DNA of 64,000 nucleotides from Sindora glabra (taxonomy: Eukaryota > Streptophyta > Magnoliopsida > Fabales > Fabaceae): assembly GCA_020226215.1 (NCBI GenBank), contig CM035234.1:68597823-68661822 (forward strand). The letters are read 5' to 3'. The position numbers were made by a program, and so were the translations under genes. Positions 23,640 through 36,602 of this stretch are shown piece by piece. Every line of letters begins with the position of its first letter. Position 1 is the first letter of the stretch. The notes below the pieces were generated by a model. The model saw only the letters and a list, made by a program, of their open reading frames with translations, was not told the DNA's origin and did no database searches.

Positions 23640-25594
23640 ATAGATATGGATGTGTGTGAACATAAAAACTAGATTTATAATAGGATAGGTCCTAGTTAGT
23701 TAGGAATAAAAGCTAATTCATTAATAGGATGAAAGAGTTCACTACATATGCATGCATAGTGAAAATTTTTTAGTAAACTTAGAAGATTAGGTATCTATGT
23801 GCTAAGTGTGAAGTTAGGAAGATTTTATGTTTGGTACTAGGATTGAGCATTTGTATAGAAAAGGATTTAAACCTAATTATTAATGATAAACATTCCATGA
23901 AAAAGAAGTGCCTCAATTTAGTATTGAACCTAGCAATTCAGAATGGATAGAAGGAGGTAATGGGTTTAAAGAACCAAGTAATAGGTATGAGACAATGCTA
24001 ATGGATATCACATGGATAAATTTTTGAAAAAAATTTCACAAATACGTAAAAGAGCCTTTTAGACTCAACATTTAAGGGTTTTATGATATGTTAATATTAA
24101 CATAACAACCTTTTTATGAAGGTTTTAGCAACTATATTATATTGTCCTTTACAATTAGGTTATTAGGTATAAAATCGAATTAAAATATTCGCAATAATGT
24201 TATAATGAAATATGCTAGTTGACAAGAGAATGCATCCCAAAGACAACTAAACAACCATAGATTTTTACAAAATAAAGAAATTAATTTCCAAATTAGGCTC
24301 TGGGTATTTGAAGATAGATTATTGTATCAATGGATGTATACATTATTACAAATAATATGTAGACAAGAGGCAATGTGTTTTCTAACCCCCATCCTCATTA
24401 CACATTTTGAAGATCTAGCTGAGGGCATTATTAAGAGATTTATAATAAAAGGTTATGGTAATTGTTCTTTATGCCTAGATTAAAAAATTGTACATATCAA
24501 ACCCAATTATTAGCTTAATGAGATGGCATCATGAAAATCTTTATGATCTAAGGTTCCTATCTCACCCATCAAATTGAGAAGCATGGAAACACTTTAACTG
24601 CACTTATCCTCATTTTGCTAGTGATCTTAGAAATGTGAAACTAGGCTTATGTGTAGATGCTTCACTCTTTATACGTAATTGGAACAAATTTATTTATGCT
24701 AGCCTATAATTGTAGTCTTTTACAATCTCCTTCTATGGATATGTATGAAACAAAAGTACAAATTCCTTACTTTAATTTTTTCAAGATTCAATAGTTCGAA
24801 GCCAACATCTATGTCTACTTGCAATCATTGAAAGATGAATTGAAAGTTATAGGAAGGTGATGTACATACATATGATATATCTTTAAAACAAAATTTTACA
24901 TTAATGATTAAATTGTTATGAACCATCAATGACTTTTTTAGATATTTTATGCTATCTAGTTGGCAAACACATGGAAAGCTGGCATGCCTTATTTCTATGA
25001 AGTTTTCTAAGGTATTCACATTGAAATATGGTTAAAGGACTCTATTCTTTGACTACCATTAATGTAAGTTGCCTCCAAATCCCTTGTTTAGGAGGAATAA
25101 ATATGCTTTCAAGAAAAATATGGTAGATAGATCATGTCTACCTTTAAAAATTAATGGTGAAGACTTTTAGGAAAAGGGTTATATATATACTAAAGGTTGT
25201 AAAAGAAAATCATGCAAGATAAACAAAAGGGTATAGAGTTTCCCATAATTAGACGCAACAAAACATCTTCTAGGAGCTATCTTACTAGAAGATAAACCTT
25301 ATTCATCATAATTTTGATGTTATGCACATTGAGAAGAATGTATTCAACAATATATTTAACATAGTGATAGATATGAATGGTAAAATAAAGGATAATATAA
25401 AAGATAGGATAGATTTATGTGAATTGTGTAGGTATAACAAACTTTAACTAATTCAATAAGGCAATGGGAGGATATTAAAGCCCAAGGCATAATATGGAGC
25501 AGAAAAAATGTAGTGTGTGAGTAGATAAAAAAACATAAAACTTTGAAATAATGCTTCAAACTTCACCAAATGTGTGGATATATGGGAATGTACG
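23640..25594 (+). pseudogene. CACTA TNP2 transposase, decayed and truncated
   Basis: Pieces of TNP2 occur in the correct order in shifting frames. HLYRKGF near 23850 is from the N-terminal zinc-finger region. KIDYCINGC lies near 24310. MRWHHENLYDLRFLSHPSN then EAWKHF and FASDLRNVKLGLCVD lie at about 24510-24665. YLQSLKDELK follows near 24810. HHNFDVMHIEKNVFNNIF, the best-known TNP2 signature, lies near 25310-25360. TNP2 would cut CACTA ends. Many stops and the break at 25595 show it is dead; the DUF4218 and DUF4216 parts are missing. Family identity is very sure. Confidence 0.85.
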
Positions 25595-28500
25595 TGTAAT
25601 ACCTAATAAAAAATCCAATAGATAAAAATTAAAAGAATTAAACTAAAAAGTGTCTATTAGTGGACAATAAGTAGAAATATTTATTATAGCTAGTAGAATT
25701 ATTTATTAGTAGAAATACTTATTATTACTAGTAGAATTATTTATTAGTTTTAGTAGAAGAAAATCTCTTAGGAGTTATTTAGGAAATTTTTTTAGAAAAT
25801 TAGAAGTATTTAAGATCCAAGGTTGATAAAGCTTAAAAATAAATTAAAATTTTCGCTTAAAAACATCTCAAAATAACTCAAGGCAATAAAAATGAAATTT
25901 TAGACACATTTGTAGTGGTATGGATAATCACTAGGAAAGAGATTTAGTTTAGGAATTTTAGTGTAATTACTAAGAAGATTTTAGAATTAGTGATTAATTT
26001 GGAAAAAAGATGATGTGGAAAATTTTAATATTTTAGTAGAAGTCTTAGTCATTAAGGAAAAGAATATTCTAAGGAATTTAGAATAAGAATATCCTAAAGC
26101 ATATATACTATTATGATAAACTTAAAATAAAAAATACTATGTATAGGGCATTAGTAAGAATATTCCTTGCATAATCCTAAACTAAGTTAATCTTCTAAGT
26201 GACTAGGAAAGTTGAGATGCAATTGGCCCATCCTTAGAGAACCAAGCTATAGCTTTTCTAGTTAGGAAGCAACTAGGATCATGCAATCCTAGGTGGTGTC
26301 ATCTTACTTGATAAGCACTCATATCTTTCCCTATAAATAGCCAATTTTGAATTATTTGTTCCTACTTAAAACAAAAAAAGAAACTAATAGCTAGAATGAG
26401 AGAGGAAAGGGAAAGAATGAGTTCTTAAGAGCTCTTACTAGATTATAATGAGTTTCCATTAGCTCTTTAAGTGCTCTTAGGAGATAGTTGGAGTTAGAAC
26501 GTATTTTGATCTTTTAGAAATGGTATATGCTCATAACGCTTATCAAATATTTTTTCCATGGTTTAAGATTCTTCAATAATTTTACATGATTTTAGATGCT
26601 ACACTTTAGATTTTAGGTAAAGGAATCAAGTTTTGTAAGCATCCTTAAATGAGTAGAGATATGCTTTTTTTCTTTTTAGTTTTATTTTTTGAAAATATTT
26701 ATGTGTGAGATGTATATATGATTGTTGTTGATGTGCTGAAGCCATGAAATTCATGATCTTTTAAAATATCAAGCTTTGGAAATATGATTTTATATGGAAA
26801 TGGGATAAAAAAATTATGAGAGAGCATAACAAGCTCTTAAATTTTCTTACTTTCAAAAGAGAATAATTTATAATAAAATTTAGTAAACACTAGATTTATT
26901 TATGTGGATGTTTTAGAATGATTTCATCAAAAGTTTTCAAGCAAAAATTACTTAGATTAAGTTCTATAAGCTTTTAAGTCCTTGATGTTTATTTTTCATG
27001 AGAAAACTTGTTACACTATGTTTTTAATTATTTTAGTAATTTTTATAAACATTTATATAAAGAATGTAGCAATAATATATTCAAAAACATAGTGGAAACT
27101 TATAATTTTATGTTGAAAAACTATTTTCCAAAGTAGCATTTTCAAGTGGTAAAAGTTTACATATAAAATGATTTTTACTAGTAAAGTGACTTATTTTATG
27201 GCCAAAAATGATTTTTAAATGATGTTTAAGGTTTTGAAAAATTGGCTCCAAAGTTGTTAGAATACAAAATGGGTTTTTGAAAAACCAAGAAAACATATTT
27301 TAAGGTGTTTTGATAGTTAGATATATAGGAAACTTGTGTGACTTGTTTTGATCTTTAAAAAGGTTTAAATCTCTATTTCAATTCTGGAAATTTTGAAAAA
27401 AATTAATAAATTTTGCTATTTTAAATGAAAATTTTAAATATAAGAATTTTTTTTTAAATATAGTATAAATCTATAGCTATTTTCTTATCTTTTGGGTTTT
27501 AATGTATAATGATATTGTGTAATTTTATATTGTTAGGTAGCAAGAATTTGTGCTTGACTATCTAAGAGAAAAATAATATTCTTACTTGTTAGAATAATAC
27601 ACAAAGTAAAACACTAAATCTACTTAGAAACAAAAGTTGTGCAACTTGGAAAAAAACCAAGTTGAGAACTCTACTGTTTTGTTATGGAAACCATGATTTA
27701 GTGACAATAGTAGAATGATATTTTGCTTGTCTAATAGCATATCGATATGTAAAGAGTATGCTTTAGTGTTAATAAAAATTCTATGAAAAAAAGGGCACTG
27801 CTCTATAGGTTTCATAGTGAAACCATCTATCTATTGCATAATTAGTGCATGCATTGTGACATGAATTATCTTTTGACTTGCATATACAGTAATGTGTCCA
27901 TATGTTAATGTATCTATGATTGAAGCTTTATGTTGGGAGCTCTTGAAGTGATATAGTAACCTAGCATATAAAATTGAAGCACCAATATTTCTTATGGTTA
28001 CTAGAAATATGACAAGATAATTGTAATTGTCTTTTGCTAGCTTATCTTTATATTTTATAGCTAATAGATGGCGTTTTGGCCTGATCCTATAATATGTGAA
28101 ATGGATTAGTGAAGGCCTTATGTGAAAAAAGCTTTAATGCTATATAAGAAAATCAAGCTAAATGATAAATATTGGCTTAAATATCATACATAACATTTTT
28201 AGCTTTAGTGTTCTTAACTTGATTGCCATAAGTGATATTGTGACATGAATATGCAATTGTGTGACCCTTATGGATAGGTTTGGAGATTGGCCTGGTGTGT
28301 TATATTTTAAATTACATGGAATGACTTGAGTTAAAGGGACAAGGCATAAAGCTAAGATAGGCATGGCAAAAGTTAGTCCGGAGCAACAGGAAAGAACCTT
28401 TTATACCTCCATACCATTATTTAGTTAGTTAAATATTCAATTTATATTCATGATTAAACTATATTCTATATATATGTCTAATAGTTCGTGGTGAGGAAAA

Positions 28501-28833
28501 AGGAATTTTGATATATGTCTTACATATAAATCTTATTTGAATTAAAATTGATTAGAAAAACTATGATATAACTATCTCATTGAGTAATTTTATTACTCAC
28601 TCTACTTGTGTATATCTTTTTGCAAATACTGCTCTCAATGCTTCCCAATGAGATTATTGAAGTTTGGTTGAATGTGCACTACACATAAATTTGTACATAT
28701 TAGTAGGAGTTTCATTTCATATTGCTAATCTATGAGGATGGCAGTGTACTATAGTAGGCATAGATATGGGTAGTACTACTCCAACTTCTGCACTTATATT
28801 ACTTATGGTACACTTTCCACCATATGTCCTCAT
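25595..28833 (+). repeat. Putative long gypsy LTR cutting TNP2
   Basis: It begins TGTAATACCTAAT at the exact point where TNP2 homology stops. A plausible promoter TATA (ctataaatag) lies at 26331-26340. Near 28580 it has a TCATTGAGTAATTTTATTACTCACT stretch (written here in part), comparable with TTACTGAGCATTGTAAATACTC in the solo LTR at 2927-5518. It runs into the 5' LTR of the next element at 28834, so its own end is cut or lies beyond 38174. No internal genes are seen. The class is an inference from these similarities. Confidence 0.42.
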
Positions 28834-30428
28834 TGTGAAAAATATTTACTATATTATTTTCTACTATTTCATGTCTCTTAATGTGTTATATTTGCTAAAT
28901 TTCACAAAACTGGCTTTGTTTTATAATTTGGGATTAGTTTTACAAGTTCTAAATTTATTCGATTAATATTGAATTTTTATACTATTTTAATTTTTTAGCT
29001 GTATCTTAGGCTTTGGATGTCAAATTGGAGTAATCTTTATATAGTTGGAAAGCTTAAAGAAAAATCTATAACTTTAGTGTTTGGGTCAAAGCCAAGTTTG
29101 GATATCTTAAAGGTCTTATTTAATTAAGAACTTGAAACCCTATTTTTGTCCCTGTTGAGCAAGCTTTGGTTTTTGGGCCGTATCTAGACCTTCAAAGGTC
29201 TAATTAATGTGTACTAGTGCTTAAACCTTCTTAAAACCTAACTTTATAACTTTTAGAGTTATGGTTTATCAAAATTACACTATTTTAGTTGTATTACATT
29301 ATGTGGAAGTTAGACCTATGAGAATTTATTATTATAACTTTTAGAGTTAATTACTTTACAAAAATAGGTTTTGAGTTTCTAAAAATTAGAAAGGCCCTAC
29401 TTTTGTAATTATAAAAGACATAAAACTTAGGTCCAATAGGGATTTAGGGTAATTAAGTTAGATATAAAGGTAAGAACATAAGTATACTTTTAGACTTCAT
29501 AGAATTTAGCAACACACTTTTCTCTTTTCTTTTAGTTTTCTTGTTCTTCATCAATGGAAGGCTAAAGTTTGGAATTAATTCAAGGATTTTGAATCTCTTC
29601 TCTACTAGACTATGAGGTTTTGATTTGTAATGTTAGCTTCTTCTAATTAATTTTCCTCTTTCTCTAATTCTTTGTTTGAATTCCTTGAAATTGCATGTGT
29701 TGAATATTAATTTAGTATAATTAGTGTTCATTCTTATGGTTTATAATCTTTTGCTATTTTGATGTTGAATTGTGATTGGCTAATCATGATTTTACACATA
29801 AGGGTAGAGTGTTAAGAGATTAATTTATAGGTTTTTAATTTAATTTCTCAATTTAATTGGATTCTATTTTTAAATTAATTTTAATCCTATTTAGGAATTA
29901 TAGCAATTACTTAATTTAGCTAATTTTAATTGATTAAATCCTAGATGGTTATCTAGCATAGGGTTCATGAATTATTGTAGGAGTTTTGGATAATTCAAGG
30001 TTGAAAAGTTAATTAAAAAAGTTAAATATCAAGTGATCCATAATTAATCCATATAAAAACCTATCAAACCCTTGAATTAACTATTTTATTATATTAGTTT
30101 TCTTTCTTGATATTTTTCTTTGTGTTTTGATTTTTTTTTAATACATTTACTTCAATTTCAAATCACAAAGCACCCTAATTTCAGTTTGAAGTAATATTGC
30201 ATTTTATTATAGTTTGTGTGCATCCTATCTATATATTCCATTTGGTTTTATTTGCATTAGTTTCTTATGTTTTTAGTTCATAATAACTTGAATAATTGTG
30301 TAATCATTATAAATAAGTCAATTTAGAAAATATAAATTAAGGGATCACTAGGGTTATGATCTAATTTGACATCCTATATTACATTATTTTTAGCAAATTG
30401 ATATAATCTGATTTAGGCGTGGTACTGC
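28834..30428 (+). repeat. 5' LTR of the plus-strand gag-protease element
   Basis: It starts TGTGAAAAATATTTACTATA and aligns along its length with the LTRs at 31777-33400 and 36603-38174, and in inverse with 39879-41440 and 46273-47802. The right end is placed by the primer site that follows; uncertainty is a few bases. Confidence 0.75.
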
Positions 30429-30446
30429 TTGAAATATCAAAATTTT

Positions 30447-30466
30447 AGCACCATTGTTGGGGATCC
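30447..30466 (+). other. Primer binding site, tRNA-Asp type
   Basis: AGCACCATTGTTGGGGATCC follows the 5' LTR after an 18-base spacer. It is a mutated form of the TGGCGCCGTTGCCGGGGA site used by Athila and Tat gypsy elements; C-to-T and G-to-A changes explain most differences. Confidence 0.75.
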
Positions 30467-30879
30467 ACTTGATTTTATCCTTTCTCATATTATACTAGTT
30501 ATGATTCACATAATTGTTCAAGTAGTCCAATTAGTCTTGCATTTGTTAGTGTCTTACTTGTATTTTACGGTAATTCTCACTTTTTTACATTTTTTTGCAT
30601 TCTTTTATATTCTTTGATTTTTGCATATTCTTCCACTATAATTTATCATTTTTATCATATTTTACTTCATCTCATATTCAAATAAAGGTTTTTAGCATCC
30701 TACCCCTTATTATGATATTTTACTCAATTATGATAGCATAGCAAAGAATATAACTTTGAAAAAGTTAGCTATCCCTGATGCTATTTACTAACTATTAGTT
30801 ATCTAATATTTTGAACTAAATGCTAATTTTAAACTCAAATTTAGTCTAATACACTTGCTTTTAAGATTTTATGGTCTTA

Positions 30880-33800
30880 TAGGTGAGAACACTTACAAGT
30901 ACTCAAAGGAGTTCCATGAGGTATGCTTCACAATGAAACCTCAAGGTGTTTTAGAAGACTAAATTAAACTGAGGGCCTTTTCTTTCTTCCTTGTTAATGT
31001 AGCTAAGGACTGACTATACTACTTGTAACCTAGTTTTGTAACCTACTGGAATGACATGAAATAGCTCTTAGAAAAATTTGTCCTTACATCTAGAGCAATT
31101 ACAATAAGGAAGGAGATTTATGGCATAAGGCAGCTAAATAGAGAGACATTATATAAGTATTGGAAAGGGTTCAAGAAGTTATGTGCAAGCTATCCTCACC
31201 ACTAAATCAATAAGCAACTCCTTATTCAATATTTTTATAAAGGCCTTCTTTCTATAGATAGTATGGTAAATATAGTGACTAGTGGTACATTTGTAGACAA
31301 AGCTCCTATTGCAATAAGAGATTTGATAACAAACATAGCAGCTAACTCCTAACAATTTAGAACCAGAATTATGGTTGCTAGTACTAGGGGCATGTATAAG
31401 TTGAATTTTTCAAATTCAAACAAGCAAAGATTAGAAAATAGATTTGATGAATTGACCTCTCTAGTAAGATAAATGGCAATAGGATAGCAATAGCATTTCT
31501 AAGTTCCTTTTACCAAACTTTATGGCATATGCTATTGCCTAACTTATCTTACTAATACGTGTCTAACATTCCCAAAAGATGATGGTCAATACTAAGCATA
31601 TGTAGTAGAAGTATTCCTTGAAAAGCCTTAATTCAACCATAAACTAGCACTAATTTTAGCAACTCAACCAATACTAGCAGCATAATCAATATTTCGGTTA
31701 GAGAGATAACCAAAATTTCATATATAACAGTAATCTTAGTCCAATTCAATATCCTTCCCCTACATATACCAAAATCTAATTAATGAAAAAAATATTCACT
31801 ATATTATTTCCTCTTATTTCATATTTCTTAGTGTATTATATTTATTAAATTTCATAAAATTAGCCTTGTTTTTATAATTAAGGTTAGTTTTATAATATTT
31901 TAAATTTATTCAATTAATATTAAAATTTAATACTATTTTCATTTTTTAGTTATATCTTGGGTCCTAGATATTAGATTAGTATGATCTTTATATCATTGGA
32001 GCTTAAAAAAAGATCTATAACTTTAATGTTTTGTTTAAAGCCTAGTTTGGACTCCTTAAAGACCTTAGTTAGCTAAGAAGTTAATGCCATATTTTTATCC
32101 CAATTGAGCTAGCTTTGATTTTTAGGTCATATCTAGAGCTACAGAGTTTCAACTAATGTGAAACCAATGCCCAAATCTCTATAAGACCTAGCTCTAAAAA
32201 TTTTATTTTTATGGTTTACCTAAATTATATTACTTTAGTGATCTTATACTAACTAGAAGTTAGACTTATAAGAGTTCATTATTGTAACTCTTAGAGTTGA
32301 TTGCTTTGAAAAAAATAAGTTTTGGGCTTCTAAAATTTAGGAATGCCCCATTTTTGTAATCCTAAGAGACATAGAATTTAGGTTCAATATGGTTTTAGGG
32401 CAATTAAGTTAGATATAAAAGCAAGAATACAAATTAGACTTTTAGACTTTTACACTTTAGACAATAGTACAGTTTTCTTTCTTTTCTTCTAGCTTATATT
32501 TTCTAGCCATGGAAGGTTAAATTTGGAGTTAATTCAACGAGTTTGAGGCTTTTTTATTCTAGATTATGAGATCATGATTTGTAATATTAACTTTCTTTAA
32601 TTAATTTTCTTTTTTCCCTAATTACCTATGTTGATTTCTTGAAATTACATGTGTTGGGTGTTAATTTGGTATAATTCGCATTCATCTTTATGATTTTTGA
32701 TATTTTGCTATTTTGATATTGAATTATGGTTGATAAATTAGGTTTTACATATAAGGATAGAGGGTTGAGGGATTAATCCAGATGTTTCTAATTTAATTTT
32801 TTAATTCAGCTGAATTCTATCTTTAAATCAATTTTAATCTAGCTTAGAGTTTATAGTAGTTGCTTGTTAGTCTTAATTGATCAAATTCTAAATGGTTATT
32901 TAGCATAGGATTCTTAAATATTGTAGGAGTTTCAAATAATTCAAGATTGAAAAAATTAATTAGAAAAAGTCTAATATTAATTGATCCATGATTAATCCAA
33001 ACTAGAACTTTCAATTCCTTGAATTGACTATTTTATTATATTAATTTCTTCCTTATTCTTTATTTTGTGTTTTGCTTTATTTAATATGCTTATTTCAATT
33101 TTGAATCACAAAACCCCTAACTCTGATTCTATGTTAGTTTTACATACCACATTTTGTATTCTATTTCTACATTCTATTCCTATTTTATTTTCTCATCATT
33201 TTGTGTGATTTGCATTTATATTTTATTTGCATCTATTTTTTATGTTTTTAGTGCATAAATAATTAAGACAATTCTATAAATATCATTAGTGAATCAATTG
33301 AGAAAAGATAATTTAAGGGATCATAAAGTGGTTTGTCTCATTGTATTACATTATTTTTAGCAAATTAACATAATCTAATTTTAGTGCATCGTAATGTACA
33401 AATCACCAACCAAATCTTGTTCCTAAACTAAAAGTAACTTTATTCTCTTCTCAACCATCTTTTGAAGAATAAGTCAAGCAAATGGCAACAGATAACTTAC
33501 AGTTCCAACAAAGAATAGAGGCCTCAATCATAAGTTTGTAAACTCAAATTGTCCAATTAACTTCTACAATAAATGATCTTAAAGCAAAAAGTTTTGGAAA
33601 ACCTTCTTCTAGCAATGCATGAAATAAAAAAGTTGTTAATGCCATTATCTTGAGAAATGACAAGCAAGTTGACAAGCCTTCATAACTAGAATCAACCAAA
33701 CTAGTAGGCAATCAACCACAATCAATCCATTAACCTTCTAGCAAGCAATAAACCAAAAATAAGAAATACATTAGAAGAAAATAACATAAAGCAACTAGAA

Positions 33801-34480
33801 CAAGAAATAAAACATGGTGAAAGTGAGGCAACTTCTTTTGCTATGGCTCCATCTCTTATTGATTTTCTTATCCGCCTCTTTTTTCCAAGAAGAAAATTTA
33901 TTCTAAAGAAAATTAAAAATGAAAACTATATTTTAAAGTCCTTTAGAAAAGTAGAAATTAACATACCTTTACTAGATTTAATAAAATAAATTATAAGGTA
34001 TGCTAACTTTCTAGAAAAATGTGCATTAATAAAAGAAAATTAATGGATAATGAGAAAATAAAAGTGAAGGTGAATGTATTAGCAATCATCTAAAGAAAAT
34101 TACTAAGAAAATATAAGGATCTAAAACACATTCACTATTCTATATGTTATAGGAAAAACTAAAATTGAGCATACCATGCTGGGCTTAGGAGTATTAATTA
34201 ATGTCATACCTCTTTCTATTTTCAATGTTTTGAATTTAGGAGCTTTGAAAGAAATAAGGGTGGCTGTTTAATTAGTAAATACATCTAACATTTACCCCTT
34301 AAGTGTTATTAAAGATATTTTAGTGCAAGTTAATAGACTCATTTTTCTAACAAATTTCTACATCTTGAAGATAGAAAATGAGAAATTTGATGTTTTTCCT
34401 CTAATCATTCTTGGCCAGCCTTTTCTCAAAAAAATAGTGATTAATATTTGAGATGGAATATTGGCCATGGAGTTTGATGG
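30880..34480 (+). pseudogene. Gag and retropepsin of gypsy element, split by a solo LTR
   Basis: Gag would form the particle shell and the protease would process it. From about 30960 the plus strand reads LRAFSFFLVNVAKD, YWNDMK, LYKYWKGFKKLCASYPHH and VNIVTSGTFVDKAP, the standard Athila/Tat gag core. A solo LTR interrupts at 31777. Gag resumes at 33400 with QPNLVPKLKVTLFSSQPSFEE. The protease part at about 33950-34480 reads INIPLLD, LGLGVLINVIPLSIFNVL and LIILGQPFL. The catalytic DLGAS-type triplet has become GLGVL, so it is inactive. Stops and frameshifts are frequent. Confidence 0.75.
31777..33400 (+). repeat. Solo LTR inserted into gag of a related element
   Basis: This 1624-base copy is clearly related to the two LTRs of the host element. 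It is flanked by AAATC at 31772-31776 and 33400-33404; the last base of the LTR and the first of the duplication share an A-run, so one A appears lost. Gag coding sequence stops at its left side and resumes at its right side. It therefore inserted after the host element and then lost its body. Confidence 0.75.
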
Positions 34481-34877
34481 TGTTATAACCAAGTTTGATA
34501 TTTCTGAGGATATGCAGGATAATTCTATATCCTTTATTAACATTTTGGAGCCTTCAGTGCATAATATTCCTCATTTTGAATTTTTTAATGCTATTTCTAA
34601 CTTTACTTTTTTTGATTTTGATGTTTCTACTTTTGATGTTACTGATTCTGCATTTGTTGATTTTTATTTACAAGTTAATACTATTTATGATGACATACTT
34701 GCTGAGTTTTTTAAACTTTCTAAATTTATGGATTGTGTGAATGAACATGAATGCACTTGTAAAGATAGTGAACTTAAGTGTGCCATATATGTTGAAAATT
34801 TTGCATTTATAGATGAAGAAAATAGTATGGTTTCAAAAATTATAGGAAAAATGATATTAGAGATATTCCATTTTTAA
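34461..34877 (+). CDS. Surviving open frame after the protease, function unknown
   Basis: A 138-residue open frame begins MAMEFDGVITKFDIS, which is the tail of the retropepsin domain, and continues into an acidic, Phe/Asp-rich stretch with NECEHTC-like cysteines (HECTCKDSELKC). It is the longest uninterrupted frame inside this decayed element. The minus-strand relative has a matching region around 42950-43500 that is more broken. I do not recognise the part after the protease; it may be a spacer of the polyprotein. Whether it stayed open by selection or chance is not known. Confidence 0.4.
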   Translation: MAMEFDGVITKFDISEDMQDNSISFINILEPSVHNIPHFEFFNAISNFTFFDFDVSTFDVTDSAFVDFYLQVNTIYDDILAEFFKLSKFMDCVNEHECTCKDSELKCAIYVENFAFIDEENSMVSKIIGKMILEIFHF

Positions 34878-34879
34878 GG

Positions 34880-36588
34880 GAAAAAAAAGTACTTTTACAT
34901 TGATCATTCTAACTATTTTGTTAATCATATTGAATTTATTTTACAAAATGATTTTGAACATTCATGGAGTAAAAATGATTTAAGAATAGTACTTAGAGAG
35001 CTTATGGTGGATGATCCTAATTTTCAAAGGACCTTTTTGTTAAATGAATTAAAGGTCAGCAAATTGGAAGTAAAGGTGATAGTTAATCCTTATATAGATG
35101 CTAGTTGAAAAAATTAAAACTATGTTTAGCCAAATATGTTAAATAAAAGCACTTCTTGAGAGGTAACCCAAGCTATTTTAAATTTATTTTTTTCCTTCCA
35201 TTTTCCTTTATTTTCCTTACCCTTTATTTTTATATTTTTTGATGATGTTGATATTCTTTACATTAAGAATAATGTAAAATTTAAGTATGAGGGCAGACTT
35301 TTAGGATTTATTTTATGCTTTATGTCTTCATTTAATGCTTTTTAATGCTTAAAAAAAGATTTTTTTTTATTTTTTCATTTGCTTTTGAATCCCTTTTAAG
35401 TCAATTTAGTTGTTTTTCATTGATTAAGATTTTACACTTTTCATAAGTAGGATACAATTGAAGTTAGATAGGATTTATAAAATGATTGAATAAATAATTT
35501 TACTTCTTGAAATAAATTGATATAGCGATAGATTTGGAATTGGTATATTGAGCATGGTAGCATGACTTACCTTATGAGATTTTAAGACTTATATTGAAAA
35601 TTCATACTACTCTTTTTCCTTCCTATATGATATCCTTCAATGATTTATCTTTCTAGAACTTGTTTTGATTTTCTTTTTTTTTAGATTACATTTTGCACGT
35701 GTATTCATAAAAATGATAAAGGTAATCTTTCTTTATTTAAGCAAGAGCTAAATAAGCTAATCTTGAATTTTTATTTTTGTTGCTCTTTTGAGCTTAAATT
35801 GCCCTTTTCTTTATTGATTAGCCCATGAGCATTTTCCTAATGAAAAACAAGTGTCCTTACCTAAGTTTAAGGATCAATAAAGTATTTGAACTTTTGTGAC
35901 ATAGGTTTTTAAATAAGTGTGGGTTTGTGTGAGTTTATGTATTGTAAAAAGTCATCAGCTTTAAGTTCAAAGATTAGTTAAAAAAAAGAAAAGTCAAAAA
36001 AAGAAGAAAAAGATAAAAAAAAGATAAAAAGAATAAGGTAAAATGAAATTAAAAAAAGAAAAATAATTAAAAAAATAAAAAAATTGATAAGTTTTTGAAT
36101 TTGAATTGTTGTGTTGAGTATAATTTTTCATGATTAGCCTATACATTTTTTATTCAAGTGTTCTATTGATTTCTTTGATTTATAACTTTTATATTTTCAT
36201 TTTTTCCCTTTTTTCCTAGCCATATTACAACCTTAAATAAAGTCATTTTGATTCGTGTTGTGCATGTAATTTGAGTATTGGAGATTAGATGATTAGCAAG
36301 CTTGTAGTAGAGTAGAATGAATTTAAGTGAAACACTTACCCTAAACACTTGAGAGTATAGGAGTGAATTTGTGAGAATCTACATGTTGATTTACTCTTTT
36401 TAAATGAAGTTGCCATATTAATTTGTTTTAAATTTGTCAAGATTTTTCTTCATAATGTGTTATATTTCTTATTGACTTTTATTTGTCTCTTACTTGTGGA
36501 ATTGTGATTTTGAAATTTTTAAAAAGTAAAGTCTTTTTTTTCTTAGTTTTTAATAAAGTTGTGCCTTGCTAAAGGACATCCAGGAGAT
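34880..36588 (+). other. Non-coding 3' internal region of the gag-protease element
   Basis: About 1.7 kb between the last open frame and the polypurine tract, with long A/T runs and no reverse transcriptase, RNase H or integrase motifs. At 35149-35173 it carries GCACTTCTTGAGAGGTAACC followed by CAAGC, a weak stem (CTTGAG/CCCAAG) also found in related form in the inverse element at 42891-42910. Confidence 0.6.
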
Positions 36589-36602
36589 AAATGTAGGGGA
36601 AT
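36589..36602 (+). other. Polypurine tract
   Basis: The sequence aaatgtagggga directly precedes the 3' LTR start. The inverse element has AAATGTGGGGAAA in the same place, which supports both boundaries. Confidence 0.65.

Larger units (their letters stand above)
20791..25594 (+). mobile_element. CACTA (En/Spm) transposon, 5' part
   Basis: The terminus CACTACAAGAAATTT is the standard end of plant CACTA elements. It is followed by subterminal sequence with repeats related to TGTCGCTAATTCC and ATCTATCGCTTA. The element encodes TNP2 transposase on the plus strand from about 23640. It is interrupted by an inverse solo LTR at 21714-23569 and cut at 25595 by a long LTR-like segment. I did not find its other terminus. 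The Ulp1 pseudogene further right may or may not be part of it. Confidence 0.72.

Noticed and set aside
25911..25920. ttgtagtgg as the right terminus of the left CACTA element
   Set aside because: Only eight bases fit, it lies after the LTR start that cuts TNP2, and the three-base flank does not match that at 20788-20790.
35980..36080. A-rich direct repeats (aaaaaagaaaa) as a regulatory array
   Set aside because: They are simple A-rich sequence in the non-coding part of a retroelement, with no regular unit.
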